From contig NMRA01000012.1 in NCBI GenBank assembly GCA_002633005.1, positions 1,144,730-1,204,729 of the forward strand: 60,000 bases of DNA, in the 5' to 3' direction. Source of the DNA: Phoronis australis. Its lineage: Eukaryota; Phoronida; Phoronidae. The position numbers and the translations under genes were made by a program. Under the pieces are notes generated by a model. That model was not told the origin of the DNA, did not search any database, and was given only the letters and a program-made list of their open reading frames with translations. Positions 38,101 through 50,400 of the stretch are shown here, piece by piece. Position 1 is the stretch's first letter, and each line of letters begins with the position of its first letter.

Positions 38101-38696
38101 CCCGAAGAATTTTTTGGCAAACATGAACCCAAAAAAACACAAAATGTGACTTTCCCCTGGCTCAGTATAGTCAAACCATGTAACAACATGCCTGGTTTGT
38201 AATGTTTTCTCTCCTATGATTTGTTGTTCTACGAGTCCAATGGCAACTGCATTGATCTCAACGTGATTACAACATACTTTGATCACAAGGGACATTTAAG
38301 AAAAATCTTGACATTGGCAAGTACATAACTGAACAAAACGTTTGAAGATATATACGGAAGCTGCATTCCGTGGACCACAAGTCATTACTTTACACTCTCA
38401 GTGAAAAATCTTAGGCTAGTAAGCTCCCAAGCATACTTGCAAAGCATTTGCCTTACACTCCCGTAATTTTGCAAGGACTTGCGAGATCTTGCTTTCTTAC
38501 AAGAAACTTGGTCTAAGGAACTTTGATCAGATTATCACTCACGGACTATGATAACTAAATAAGTGGCAAGGATATCAAACACCTCTCTCTCGTCAATTGG
38601 GTCTTCAACATTATCATCAAGCTCTGCATCAGTCACTGTTCGCTCCTTAGTCTGTTCGTAGATTGTGGGGTTGGCATTCTCCAGTGAAGTTGGCAT
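35195..38696 (-). CDS. CIAO2B: CIAO2B (FAM96B/MIP18), cytosolic iron-sulfur assembly component
   Basis: Five coding exons give 156 aa (human 163): 38576-38696, 37604-37683, 36809-36934, 36099-36144 and 35195-35292. Together with CIAO1 and MMS19 the protein forms the CIA targeting complex, which passes 4Fe-4S clusters to cytosolic and nuclear apoproteins. The start reads [20 protein letters not shown]. The MIP18/DUF59 core has [16 protein letters not shown] (about residues 47-62) and [17 protein letters not shown] with the conserved reactive cysteine at position 86. The C-terminus reads [10 protein letters not shown] and [18 protein letters not shown]2B is favoured over CIAO2A because of the ENANPTIY start and [10 protein letters not shown]. 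Intron 1 is AT-AC. The mRNA probably has an upstream non-coding exon. Confidence 0.96.
37464..37580. repeat. Dispersed relative of the 20344-20560 repeat
   Basis: It shares AGTCTTCCCTTGTGACCGA and the downstream block GTTAGTAAGGTGGCTAAGAC with the RBM19 intronic repeat, in the same order and orientation, with many substitutions. Confidence 0.55.
37684..38575 (-). other. CIAO2B: U12-type AT-AC intron in CIAO2B (intron 1)
   Basis: On the transcript strand the donor is GTGTTTG/ATATCCTTGC and the end is TTCCTTAATTGAGTTCAC/ATTTGATCC. ATATCCTT is the U12 AT-type donor consensus. TTCCTTAAT is a near-perfect U12 branch site, placed about ten bases before the AC. Splicing here gives [14 protein letters not shown], the exact family reading. 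No GT-AG alternative does. Confidence 0.95.
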
Positions 38697-39187
38697 GCCG
38701 ATAGCTTAAATCTAAAACATATACAAAAGGAAATACTGGTTTGAAAATTAGACTCAACAAAATAGTTCATTTCCTCTTGTCTGCAGGGCAAGAACCCTTT
38801 GACCCCATAGTTAAAGCTTTAGTTTGGGCAATTAATCTTTAAGGGAAAATAAAGTTAAGTAAGGGTTTGTAGGCAATTTTCAAGATCTTCCAAAAGGAAT
38901 TACACTTCAGTGGCCATTTGAAAAGTTTTCAAGAGTGCCCATCTCTTAAGAAAATGGACAGATTATTCCATTTGTTGCCATGCAATATATAATGTAGGCA
39001 TGTTATGGTACCATCCAATATCTTACTCCTTAGCCTATAAACAGCTAGGCAAGACTGTACCAGATGTTTAAGGGCTTAAACAACAGTACCGCACTCAGGA
39101 CACACTGGGCTCCCCGTATGCCCATGATGTGCCTGTGTCAGGCTAGGTTACAGGCATTATGGCCTAAGACCACCACCCTTTGAATGC

Positions 39188-39620
39188 CACTGATGTCTTT
39201 AACTCTTCCCAGCTCGAACAAATACTCCCACAATCAAATTTTTTTCTAAACAGTTCCCAGTTGCTAAAATTGGCAACTGGCCATGTTTATACTGCTGGTG
39301 CCAGGGAGCATGAGCTAGAAACAAATTAAAGGTCTACATTAGCCTCCTAAGAAGACAGTGTCACCATCTCAACTGGGCCCAGTAGAGAAGGTGATGTTCT
39401 TAAAGGAGTCTTCATATGCCGAAAGCTTTTCGGCGAATTATGCCTCGCACTGATTAAAACATCAGTTATGTTGCTATCAGTGCATAGAGGGATACCTTAG
39501 GAGGCCGTCAATGTCTTTTTAAAATTCCTTCTAACTCGAACAAATACTCCCATAATCAAAACTATTTTCGAGCAGTCCTTTGTTCAGTTACCCAAATCGG
39601 CAACTGACCATTTTTACACT
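39188..39620. repeat. Two diverged direct repeats of about 110 bp
   Basis: Both copies contain CTCGAACAAATACTCCCA and GGCAACTG(A/G)CCAT in order, about 320 bp apart. Other fragments nearby (CACCATCTCAACTGG, and its inverse near 39870) suggest a decayed composite repeat. Confidence 0.5.
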
Positions 39621-40331
39621 GCGTGCATTCCTGACATAAAAATTCACCAAAAAAGCTTTGGGCGTATGCAGTGTGTGCATATAGCAGGATCACCTTGTCT
39701 ACTAGGCAAAGTCGAGATGGTGGCACTGCCTACTTCCTAAGGTGTCTCTTCATTCGCAAAAGGTACTTAACTTACAGCTACTTTGATGGTTTAGTCAATA
39801 TGAACCATAATTTGCTGATACACTTCCAGCATATTGCCCCCTGATGGGATGGCCACCGTCTCTATTGGGGCCAGTTGAGATGGAGGTACTGTTGCAGCCC
39901 AAATTGATGCCTGAGACAAACTGATTTGGCGCACTTCAATTTGGCACGTTTTGGCGAGCTAAACTGATGCCTGCACCAATCTGAAGATACCGTAAGTTCC
40001 CAAATTATTCCCAATGGTTTACTGGTATTTTAACAGTTATCAAAACTGAAATTGATAACAATGTGTACTTGCAACACATCATAACTTAAGGATTAATCAC
40101 ATTACAGTCATTAGGGAAGTATCCTGAGAAACTATTATGCACCATTTCGCATAGCCAGCCAGCTAGCTGTATGAAGACTGTCGTCAAAATACAGCTAGGT
40201 ACCACTGTGTGTATTTCTTCCGTAGACCCCGGAATTACACACAGCCAGGGTAGTTCTGCTCGTCACCTCGCTGTGAAAAGCTAAAGACCGGATGAAGTGC
40301 ATGCAAAATCTGGGAATCATCCGACACTCAC

Positions 40332-40560
40332 CTTGTCCGTTACAGCCGTTTAAGTGAAAAACAATGCAATAAACATCGTTTTCTTGCGTAACTCTCCGCC
40401 TTTTCTAACAATGAAAAGTATGTCGCCGTTTTGAAAACAGTACGCTCGTGTCACCCGCAGGCGCCATTTCCTAAATTTTTGCGACATCCCTCGGGAAATG
40501 ACGATAGCTTGGCAGCAGCAAAATTTCTTCTGCAATTCGGTTTTTCGGTATCAAAATTCT
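40332..40560 (-). other. CIAO2B: Possible CIAO2B 5' non-coding exon
   Basis: A strong donor ACAAG/GTGAGT ends at 40332 on the minus strand. A matching acceptor, ATATGTTTTAG/ATTTAAGC, lies 15 bases before the CIAO2B start codon. An untranslated first exon ending at 40332 is therefore plausible; its upstream limit is unknown. Confidence 0.4.
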
Positions 40561-41468
40561 AAAAACTTATAATGAAATGAAACCAGTTCTGATAATTTGT
40601 TGTGAAGTGTATCCAACCTTGTGAAAGAAGAACAATTGATTGAAGAATCGGCGAAAAAGAAACTGGCCCATAGGTGATGCAATATTTCATGGCACTGAAA
40701 GCCGTCGCTAAAGATCGCTTCACAACTTTAGCAGTAGAATAACGGTAGAACGCCATTTTTTCCAACACCTCTAAATTATCTAGTTTGCTCATGGAAGACT
40801 GTAGTTTTTAATGACACTAATTTTTTGTCATATTTTATCTCACCACTTTTTTACCCACATCGATGCAAAGCTGTATATTTAGTATACATCAGTTTGGCAT
40901 CGGTTTGGGCTGCAACAGCACCTACTGGCTACTGTCTAGTTACGTAGAGTAGATGATGACGTGAGGTGATCACACCATATTATGAGTCGGATTCTGACTT
41001 AGTTAATCAGGTGTTTTTGTTGAAAATAAGAAACCAGGGTTTTTCCTTTAACAATAGAAGTTAGAGTTGATGTCAAAAATACCAAAAACTGACTGATGAG
41101 CCATGGGGCCAGACTTACAAGAATAAAACTGTGGCTAAAATCTTAACGATGAGGTAAAAAACGCAACCGCTCTTCTCTGCAAATGGAGGTACAATTGTCA
41201 ATGCCTTGGTTTTTATTAACAACCTAATTTCGTAAAATTGAAGAAATGTCGGTTACATTTATGTTTAGTATAATATCAATGTTTTACTAAAAAATAAATT
41301 TAATCAATTCTAAGCAACGAAAAAACATTTTTTTATTGTTTAACTTTCCAAAGCTACATCAAAACGTGAATACGCAACTAATTTTATGAACGGTAATTTT
41401 CCCCCGGACTACCTGTGGTTCTGTGCAGAATGTTTGACAGGCAAAGTTGATAATTTTAACTGCTTGCA

Positions 41469-44400
41469 ATGTCTAGTGATGCTAGCGATGCCGTGGCAGA
41501 AAAAGCTAAGGTTTGTGAGTTAAAATTATCATTTTAAATTCACAGTATAGCTTTTTAGCCTGCTGAGTGAATCAATCTCCAAAGCCAACTGGCAACTATT
41601 TCAATTTTCAAATGTAGCAGGCTTCTGATGTCGGTCGAAACACAGGCACCTTTGATCAGCCCTCAACTATACACTATAATATACTATATACCGTAAACGT
41701 TCGGATAAACGCCCTTGCTCAGTTAACCGCCCACTCCCTACTTTAGGTGGATTTTCGATTTAACCGCCCACTGCTCGGTTAAGCGCCCCTGCGATTTTTG
41801 AAGATTTCCAGTTAAGCGCTCACCTCTCGGTTAAGCGCCCATCCCCGACTTTTAAAGAATGAAGATTTAGCGCCCAGTGCTAAGGAAACGTGCGATTTCC
41901 CGACTTTTAGAAAAAGATCGATGATCACAAAGAGCGCAACGACGCCGGGCTTCCGAGACGGTGGTTTAGCAATGTGAATTACAATTCAATTAACGAGTTA
42001 TTGTCTTGGGTCATGGACTCACGTCAAAATATAATACTTGAACGTTTTTGTCACTTTATTTTCTTCCCATGTTTGCAAAGTTTAAGAACGCCGCCGGCGT
42101 CAAAACCTCCGCTTTCAGCGACTTTGTCTGCCGCGCTGAGTTTCCATCTGTAGTGCACAAGATAAAACATATATTCGAAAAAATCAGGCCAGAGAAATGT
42201 GACCATGGTTTTGCCAACCCTCCAAATTCTATTAAGGTGGGAAGCTCTCGTATTTTGAACAAATCGCACAACTCACGGAAAGATGTCAAATTCTCAATAT
42301 TTTGATGAATGTAACTGCCGGGTTATAGAGGATGTGTGGCGACCGAAGGGACAGTACAAGTGCCTTACTGGGTTACCGATTTCGTTGCTGCCTATCGATT
42401 TCTGAATTCAAAGGTTGACAATAATGTATGTTTGTGTATGATCTTGAGGTAATAAAAAACTGCTAGTCAAATTTTGTTTTTCGCGTATTGCATCTCAGTC
42501 AAACTGGCGTTAGCAGATTTAACTAATGTCGCTGGCTGTTTACTATTTCTTGCGTCAGCCCCCACGTAATCGTGACTGTGAATTATCGTTTCCACATCCC
42601 CTTTTTAGCCATCCAGAATAATTTTGTTTATACATTGGCCAGTTTCAGCCTGAACAAAAATTCTTACCATTCTAGTCTGAAATATCTACGACGTAGACTG
42701 ACTGAAAATTGGCTATAGTGAGTAAGAGATGCACGCAGCTATCTACGGGCATGGGCTTAGGGAACATCGAGCTGGGAAATATCGGAATTGACTTGACATC
42801 GCAGTTTTGGGGAACATTGGCAATGGAGGAACATCGTAAAGAATTGGGTCTTTTGTAGCAACAGCTTAAAAGTACATAGTCACGCCCGCTTTTGATACTT
42901 AGGACTGTCGCTATTCTCTTTGGCGACTTTGTTGTGGTGCACGTGCGCAAGTTCCCACACTTTGGAGTGCATGTTACCTTGACACCAACATGTGATTGAC
43001 AGGTGACTCACACGTAGGCCCTACGTGCGTGCTGAATCCCGCCGCTATCTTTTGCCATAAAAAAACGAGGTGCATATATCGAAAGAGGCCGTTATATTAC
43101 TTGACGGCATTTATAAATCACGATTGTCAGCCGACTGAGACATTGCGCGCTAACAGCCTGACCGAACAGTGCCGCAATGCGATTTTGCAAGTGATATAAA
43201 TAGGATAATCTGGACATCCTGCATGAAAAATAAATGTTTTTCCACCACGAAGTTTGGTAAGGTGATCGTTTAAGAATGAATTGAAACATCGCTGTTTTGT
43301 GGCGTTTTATCACATATTGATGCCGTGGCTCGAAATTTTATTGTTGATTGACGAGTGGCTCACCCCGATTCTTGTCTTAGGCCTACTTCTTTGCCGAGCA
43401 TGTTTGGCACAACGGCAAGTGAGCAATGCCGGGCGGTCGAGATAAAAAAGCTAGCCGCAGAACCATACGCTGAAAATGTCATTGAGTCACGGAGTGTCGA
43501 CATCCCAAACACAAAAAACATCTGAGTTAAGTTTATCAAACTTTTATTACAACTAATTTTAAAACTGCTCTCTGACTATGAATTTGGCAGCTAGTACGAG
43601 ACTGTAACCATAAATTTGATGTCTGCTGTGACCTCTGCAACAAGTGAAGCTTGCACGCGCGCACTTTAGCAAGGTCACGTGTTGAAATATTTGCAATCCA
43701 AGTAGAGGCTGCGTGGTCTCTGGTCGTCTGCGCTGCGCAGGGCAAAGTAACAAGACCGCAGGACGGCACGGGGCTATTACTCAGCAATTCTGTAAATTTA
43801 ATAGAGTGAATAACTAATCTGAGGGCAAGAGAACCTTTGTTGGGATCATCCGCTGTTATGACATTTTCCCCGTCATGTGGCGACGTGACGATAACGCTCT
43901 TTGAAAAGTGCTACGCATTCCGAGTGCGTGTGTGGTGTGGGGACTTAGATCACGAGGTAAGATTAACCGCCCAGGGCGGTTGCCTGTCGTAATAAGCGCC
44001 CATGTTCGGTTAACCGCCCACCCTGGATTTCTTGAAATTTCACGTTTAAGCGCCCATGTCTGGTTAACTGCCCACCCCCGATTTTTGGGGTTTGCCAATT
44101 TAACCGCCCAGGGCGTTAACCCGAACGTTTACGGTAGTATATGGTCGAGGGCTACTTAAAGGTGCCTGTGGTCGAAACGAGACGGAACTGACGGAAGCAG
44201 CCAGGTATAGACTCAGTAACTGACTGGGATTGGGTCTGGGTTGATGCAGGGACAGGGACAGAACACATAACATGAATACACACCTAAATAAATGTCAACC
44301 TTTTTCTGTACTTTTGGAAGTTAGGATCAGACCCGAAAATCATAATATTTGAGTGTGGTCTCGGCATTTTTTTGAAAATCCAGTCCGAGGTGTGGTATTT

Positions 44401-47400
44401 TACGCATCACTTGACATTTGATAACATTCAAACCTAGTTTATTCTTATTTATCTGTCTTTTTGCTGCTTTTCAACAAAAACAGAACCTTGGGTGAAATTG
44501 ATGCCGGTGGATGCTTACTTTTTTAGTCGGTGCAGCAGGTTTCAAAATGAGTCACTGTAAAGACTGGAACCAACTTTTCTTTTTTGACCTGAGTGAGTGT
44601 TTTGTACATTTGTGACAAGAGGGATATTTGTGAATGTTCCCTTTACCTATGCATGATATGTATATTTTAACATGTGCAGACTTTCTTTCAAAATGATGAT
44701 TTACTAAACAATGCTCTTATATTACAATTTTATGATTGTAGGACCTTGTTGATGCACTGTACTCCTATAGGGACCGCTATTTTGAGAATCACAGAATAGA
44801 GCAAGCATCGCAAAAGGGTGATGATGTTACGGCAAAAATGAATGCCACTCTAGAACAACTGACTGCCTTACAAGGTTAGTGAATTGCTAATGTTTTGAGA
44901 GGAACTGTTGGAACACTGCGGGCGTTTTGAAAAAAACTAACAGCTGAAATACTCTGAGAAATAACGGCTGAAATACACGGAAAAGTTGGCGTAATTAAAC
45001 AATACAAACCTATATGTATTTTTTTCCTTGATTGGTATGGTGCAGGAATATTTCATGATGTATAAGATCCACCTGAGGTTTTGATGTTTGTTAATAAACT
45101 TCGGGGGCCTCATGTTGTAAGTCTGTACAAATTGGTTCTCTGAAACATGAGAAAAACATCAACCATTCCTACTTTTTGGAATTAACGCTTGGGACTATTT
45201 GCTATTCATGCATCTTGTCAAATTATATTTCTTTTTTCAGACCAAATACCCAGTAAAGCTCAGTATCTCTTACAATATGGAAGGACACTGAATGTTGTGC
45301 CTAGCTATGACCCAGCCGCCCAAGAACACCTGGCCAAGGCAGTCAAGTTAGACCCGACATTAGTGGAGGCCTGGAATCACTTGGGAGAATGTTATTGGAA
45401 AAATAACGATGTTGCCTCCGCCAGAAATTGTTTTACAGGCGCCCTTGCTCACGTATGTTTCTCAGATGACTATAAATGGTAGTGGAAAACAAAATTGCAA
45501 AGTAACCTGCATGTTACATTAGTTCTGAGAATAAAGTTGCTGTCGTGATCAACGTTTCACTTTCTACCTACTGATTCTGTAGCCAAGAACGAAAGTTACT
45601 CATCAGATAAAACAAAATTTTCTGTTATATTAGGTTAGGCTTGAATCTTTCTGAAGACTTGTCCATTTTAATACAAGAAGTTTTGTAATTTGCTTATTAG
45701 TCTTGAAACATAACTTAAATTTTCATGATTCTATTTCATTATTTTATTCCCAGGATTTTACATAATATATGGCTATTAAAATCATTGGCACAATATTACT
45801 TTGTTCACACTGAAACTCTTAGAACTTGCATTATTATGTGTATTTAGTAAAACATATTAGGTACTATTCTGTGATGGAAAACAAAATTTCAAAATTAAAG
45901 TTAGATAAGTACATTAACTTCAAACTTAAGTGTAGCTAGTATGGTTTGATATACACAAAATGTGAACGTACATTCCAATATTTAGGCCAAAAATAAAGAA
46001 TCTCTACGAAACTTGTCAATGGTGATGCGACAGTTTGGAAGTACTCCTCAAGAAAGATTCAAGTTTGTTGAAGAAAGTGTAGAGAAAGCCAAAGAAGCAG
46101 TACAGTTAGACATATCGGATGGAACATCTTGGTGTAAGTTCACCTAGGACTTAGAATTGGGTTATTATGCAATCTTGTAAACAGTCCCCTCCACAAAGTA
46201 TCCATGCGTACTTTCATATGGGTTCATTTTGCTGTGAGTCTATGCTATCTGCTTTGATATTGGGTAAAATGCTGTATGGCCCTGTTCTTGCTGTTTCAAA
46301 CAATTGCAGCGCCCCTGTTGGTCGGAGTTGACAAATTTTTCTCTTAGTGAAGAAATGGCATCAATCACTTGTTGGTGCCTTTTGAATTCACTTCATTAGA
46401 TCTTATGCGCTTGATTATCAGAGTAAACCATTGAGCAATACCACTTAAAATGCACCAACTATACTGTTGATTTGATATTTGCCATAGATTATTTTCTACT
46501 ATCATGATTATTTGCTTACTGTTTCATGATGATTCATAGACTCTTAATATAAGGTAGTATCCATTTGGTGTGTAAAAATATGTATCACTGATCAGTAACT
46601 TTTTGCAGTTATTCTTGGGAATGCCTATTTATCGCTCTTCTTCGCCAGCAACCAAAGCCCCAAAGTGTTAAAACTCTGTATGAGTGCCTACAGTCAAGCA
46701 GTAAGTAGTAGATGTGTTGTATTTTCTTGAATAAACACCAAGCCTCTTGTTTTACTATGTGTACTGTTTTAACCCTTATCCTGCGCTAGGCGAGGTCAGC
46801 CGACAAGCCTATTATCCTATTAAAATGCGTTGGGTGTACTCAATCGCCTAAAATAAGCTACGGCTAGGCTGCGCAAGGAGAGTGTACTCACCCCAGGACA
46901 CTGGTGTTTTTCATTCAGAAATTGTGAAAGCCCCGTATGCTGTTTATATATGTGAGCATGCGCATTCCACAGTTCATAGTTTCCTGTACACTTTTCTGAT
47001 TTACACCATATGGCTGTGNATATAAGGTAGTATCCATTTGGTGTGTAAAAATATGTATCACTGATCAGTACCTTTTTGCAGTTATTCTTGGGAATGCCTA
47101 TTTATCGCTCTTCTTCGCCAGCAACCAAAGCCCCAAAGTGTTAAAACTCTGTATGAGTGCCTACAGTCAAGCGGTAAGTAGTAGATGTGTTGTATTTTCT
47201 TGAATAAACACCAAGCCTCTTGTTTTACTATGTGTACTGTTTTAAAGTCAGGATATTTATGGCAGATGTTTTAAAGAGCGAAATGTGCTCATTTATTAAA
47301 GGAATGGTTGTTTACTGACTAACACGATGGTTTACCTTCCGTGTAGTAAAGCCTAGGCCCAGTTAATTATGAACTATTCTGTACCTTGTTTAATTCTAAC

Positions 47401-50400
47401 AATTTCACAACTCATCAGTCCATGTACAATGTAGCTTTCACTTGGAACATTTTGGCGATGCCACAAATGTGATGTGAGGTTACAGGTGACATGGTGCACA
47501 CCTGTTGTGATGTGAGGTTACAGGTGACATGATGACCACCTGTTGTGATGTGAGGTTACAGGTGACATGATGACCACCTGTTGTGATGTGAGGTTACAGG
47601 TGACATGGTGCACACTTGTTGTGATGTGAAGTTACAGGTGACATGATGACCACCTGTTAACTCATTACCATTATCAAAGCTCTGCTGCTTCTTCGTTCTT
47701 TATCATTCATGTGTGCATGTAATATGATTTCAGGATAAAGATGTCATTGCCGCTACAAATCCAGATCTTCACTATAATAGGGCAACTGTGAGTAACATCA
47801 TACTTCTTGTATTCATTTGAATGGACATTCATAATTAATAATCATAATAATTATATTAGCCATAATAATGATTTCCTTATAATATAGCAGTTGTTGTACT
47901 AGGCTCTCTGCAGTAGTGTTTGTAACTGTCACTGTATTACTTTAAATGTACTTATAGTCTGAGAGCTCGATTTGCTTTTTACTGCTTGCAAGCTTTAGTT
48001 TTTTTCTCCGTCAGTGATTTGGGGATGAATCTTAACGAGGATGTGGTGTCGTTAAATAGAACTACAACAGAAAGTTAAATATCAAAAACAAGATGTTGTG
48101 CTTCATATTACAATGTTTCGATATTCCTCCCGATATTCATCAGGTATAATACAGTCAGTACACAGATGCAATAACATAACTGTGTACAAAGGTGAGACAA
48201 ATCCATAATCAATTATTTCAAAACACAGTATATAATACAGTACTGAACATTCAACCTCTACCACAGCTCTAGCCTGCCCCAGTTTTAATGTTTATTGACC
48301 TCTCTGCATGATGTTGGTCCATGAGCAGTGCCTCAGGGATTAGCAACCTCCTACAGTTATTGTTCTTGTCAAGGTTGTTCACACCCAAGAAGGCCATTTC
48401 CTGGTCAGTATCAATAGAGTGAGTCAACAGAGCGCTATTGTTATTCTTCTTAAGCTCAGTCAATCTATTATGCAACATTTTAGTAGTCATGTCCCCATAA
48501 AACTCCTCACAATTTTCGCAGCTGACATGCAGTAGAATCCGTTACTATACTGAAGTTTTTAATTTAGATTCAAGCCTTGACAAACAAGGAAGTCTCTTAG
48601 ATGATATAAATAATTATGGAGACCAATTTTACTGAAGGAACAATGGCTGCCAGTAACCTGTGTAACTGTTGATTTAAGACTTACAGGTGGAGAACCATAG
48701 TAAAGCTGAGGTAGAGGTTGGATGTTCACTACTGTATTATGTACTGTGATTTGAAGTAATGAATTGGGGATTTGTCTCACCTTTGTACAATATTAAGTTA
48801 TTGTATCTGTATACTGACTGTATTATACTTGATGGTCATATTGAAGAATATTGAAATGTTTTATGAAGCACAGTGTCTTATTTTTGTAACTTAACTTTTT
48901 ACTATCGGACCATCTAGCCTAGAACTAACTTTTAGGTCTACAAAAAGACTCTGCTGAATTGGAAATGCACTGCTTGTCAGGGGTGCAGATCTTGTGACTC
49001 CGAGCAGTGTTATATGGACAGTATAAGTCACCATGGTGACGTTTTTGGTTGTGTCATTGCTTCTTATTTAATTCCACCTATTCACAAGCTGTTAACTATC
49101 TACTTATCAGGCTTACAAGTATCAAGAGGAATATGAACTGGCCCTGACTGGGTTTGCTAGGGCAGCAGCATTAGATCCGTCGTGGAGTGAACCGCTGACC
49201 AAAGAAAAACAGCTCTTGGACTACCTGAGAAAGGTCCAAGAGCTTGTGCAGTCCAAGGTGAGATGTGTATCTGTGTTTGAAAAGACAAAATTGTGTTTGC
49301 TTTTGAATGAAAGTTGAAAGTTGGGAGATCTTGGTAATTTGTTTATTTCGGTATAGCACCATAACTTTAATTTTTTCAAACTGGATATCTATCAAACTGC
49401 TTTACAGAAATTGGTGAAATTTGACATAGACTAATATGGTAAGATAAATTTAAGTGCTGTTGCCCCCTGTTAGTCATGTTAGTTTCTGTCGAGAAGGTAT
49501 TCAATGTCCATCAATTATTTTCTGAATGGTGGGACGACTTTTGGGAAAACTTGACAGAGAGGTACAGCACACATCACGAATTTTTGGCCGACCGGTCGGA
49601 AATTGGTCGACGACCGGCCGTCGACCGGTCGGCAAATTAGCCGACCGGTCGGCTAAAAATTAGCCGACCGGCAGCCGCCCGCAGTGCCGACTCATAAGGC
49701 GACCCCACAGCCGACCCTTCAGCCGACCCTTTAGCCGACCTGCCGTCAGACGACCAGCTGGTCGGCTGCTATTGTTAGGCTAGAGTAGCAGTTGNTTGAC
49801 ATAGACTAATATGGTAAGATAAATTTAAGTGCTGTTGCCCCCTGTTAGTCATGTTAGTTTCTGAGAAGGTATTCACTGTCCATCAATTATTTTCTAAATG
49901 GTGGGATGACTTTTGGGAAAACTTGACAGAGAGGTATATGGTGGGAATGAGCTGATACCCCTTTATTTTCAGATCAATCTCACTGCATTAGCACCTGAGA
50001 GTTTCAGGCAAATTAAGAACCATGTAACTGCATAGCAATATTACTGTTTTGTGTGGTTGTCAAGCACACATCCATGCCCTTAGTCTTTAGCATCACCCGG
50101 TATCAAAACACAATTATAATCTTTGTTTTAGGGCAAGTGTAAGGGCAAAAAACTCCAGTCTCTGGTCAGTGCCTTATCAGTAAAAGACCTTGGCCCGTAT
50201 GAGGGAGGCTCTTACACTAGTCCCCACGAGAAGACGGTGACGCTAAACCAAGTTAGCCTGGATCAGCTAGTAGCGGGGTTGAACCCTGAGAAGGTAGTGA
50301 CAGCGAAGGTGGTGGGCAGTGTCACCACTGAAGAGCCTGTGCCTTTGTAAGTGACCATATGTGAATCTTAAAGCCACGTTGCGTACTCTTTCAGGGGCTA

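Larger units (their letters stand above)
38697..41468. other. Divergent CIAO2B-TTC5 intergenic region
   Basis: The region holds the first (non-coding) part of CIAO2B on one side and the TTC5 upstream region on the other. Two direct repeats of about 110 bp are at 39188-39297 and 39505-39620. An open frame on the minus strand, 40559-40792, has no recognised family. No other gene is seen. Confidence 0.5.

Noticed and set aside
47471-47658. CRISPR-like direct repeats
   Set aside because: The units are contiguous with no unique spacers, in an animal intron; it is a minisatellite.
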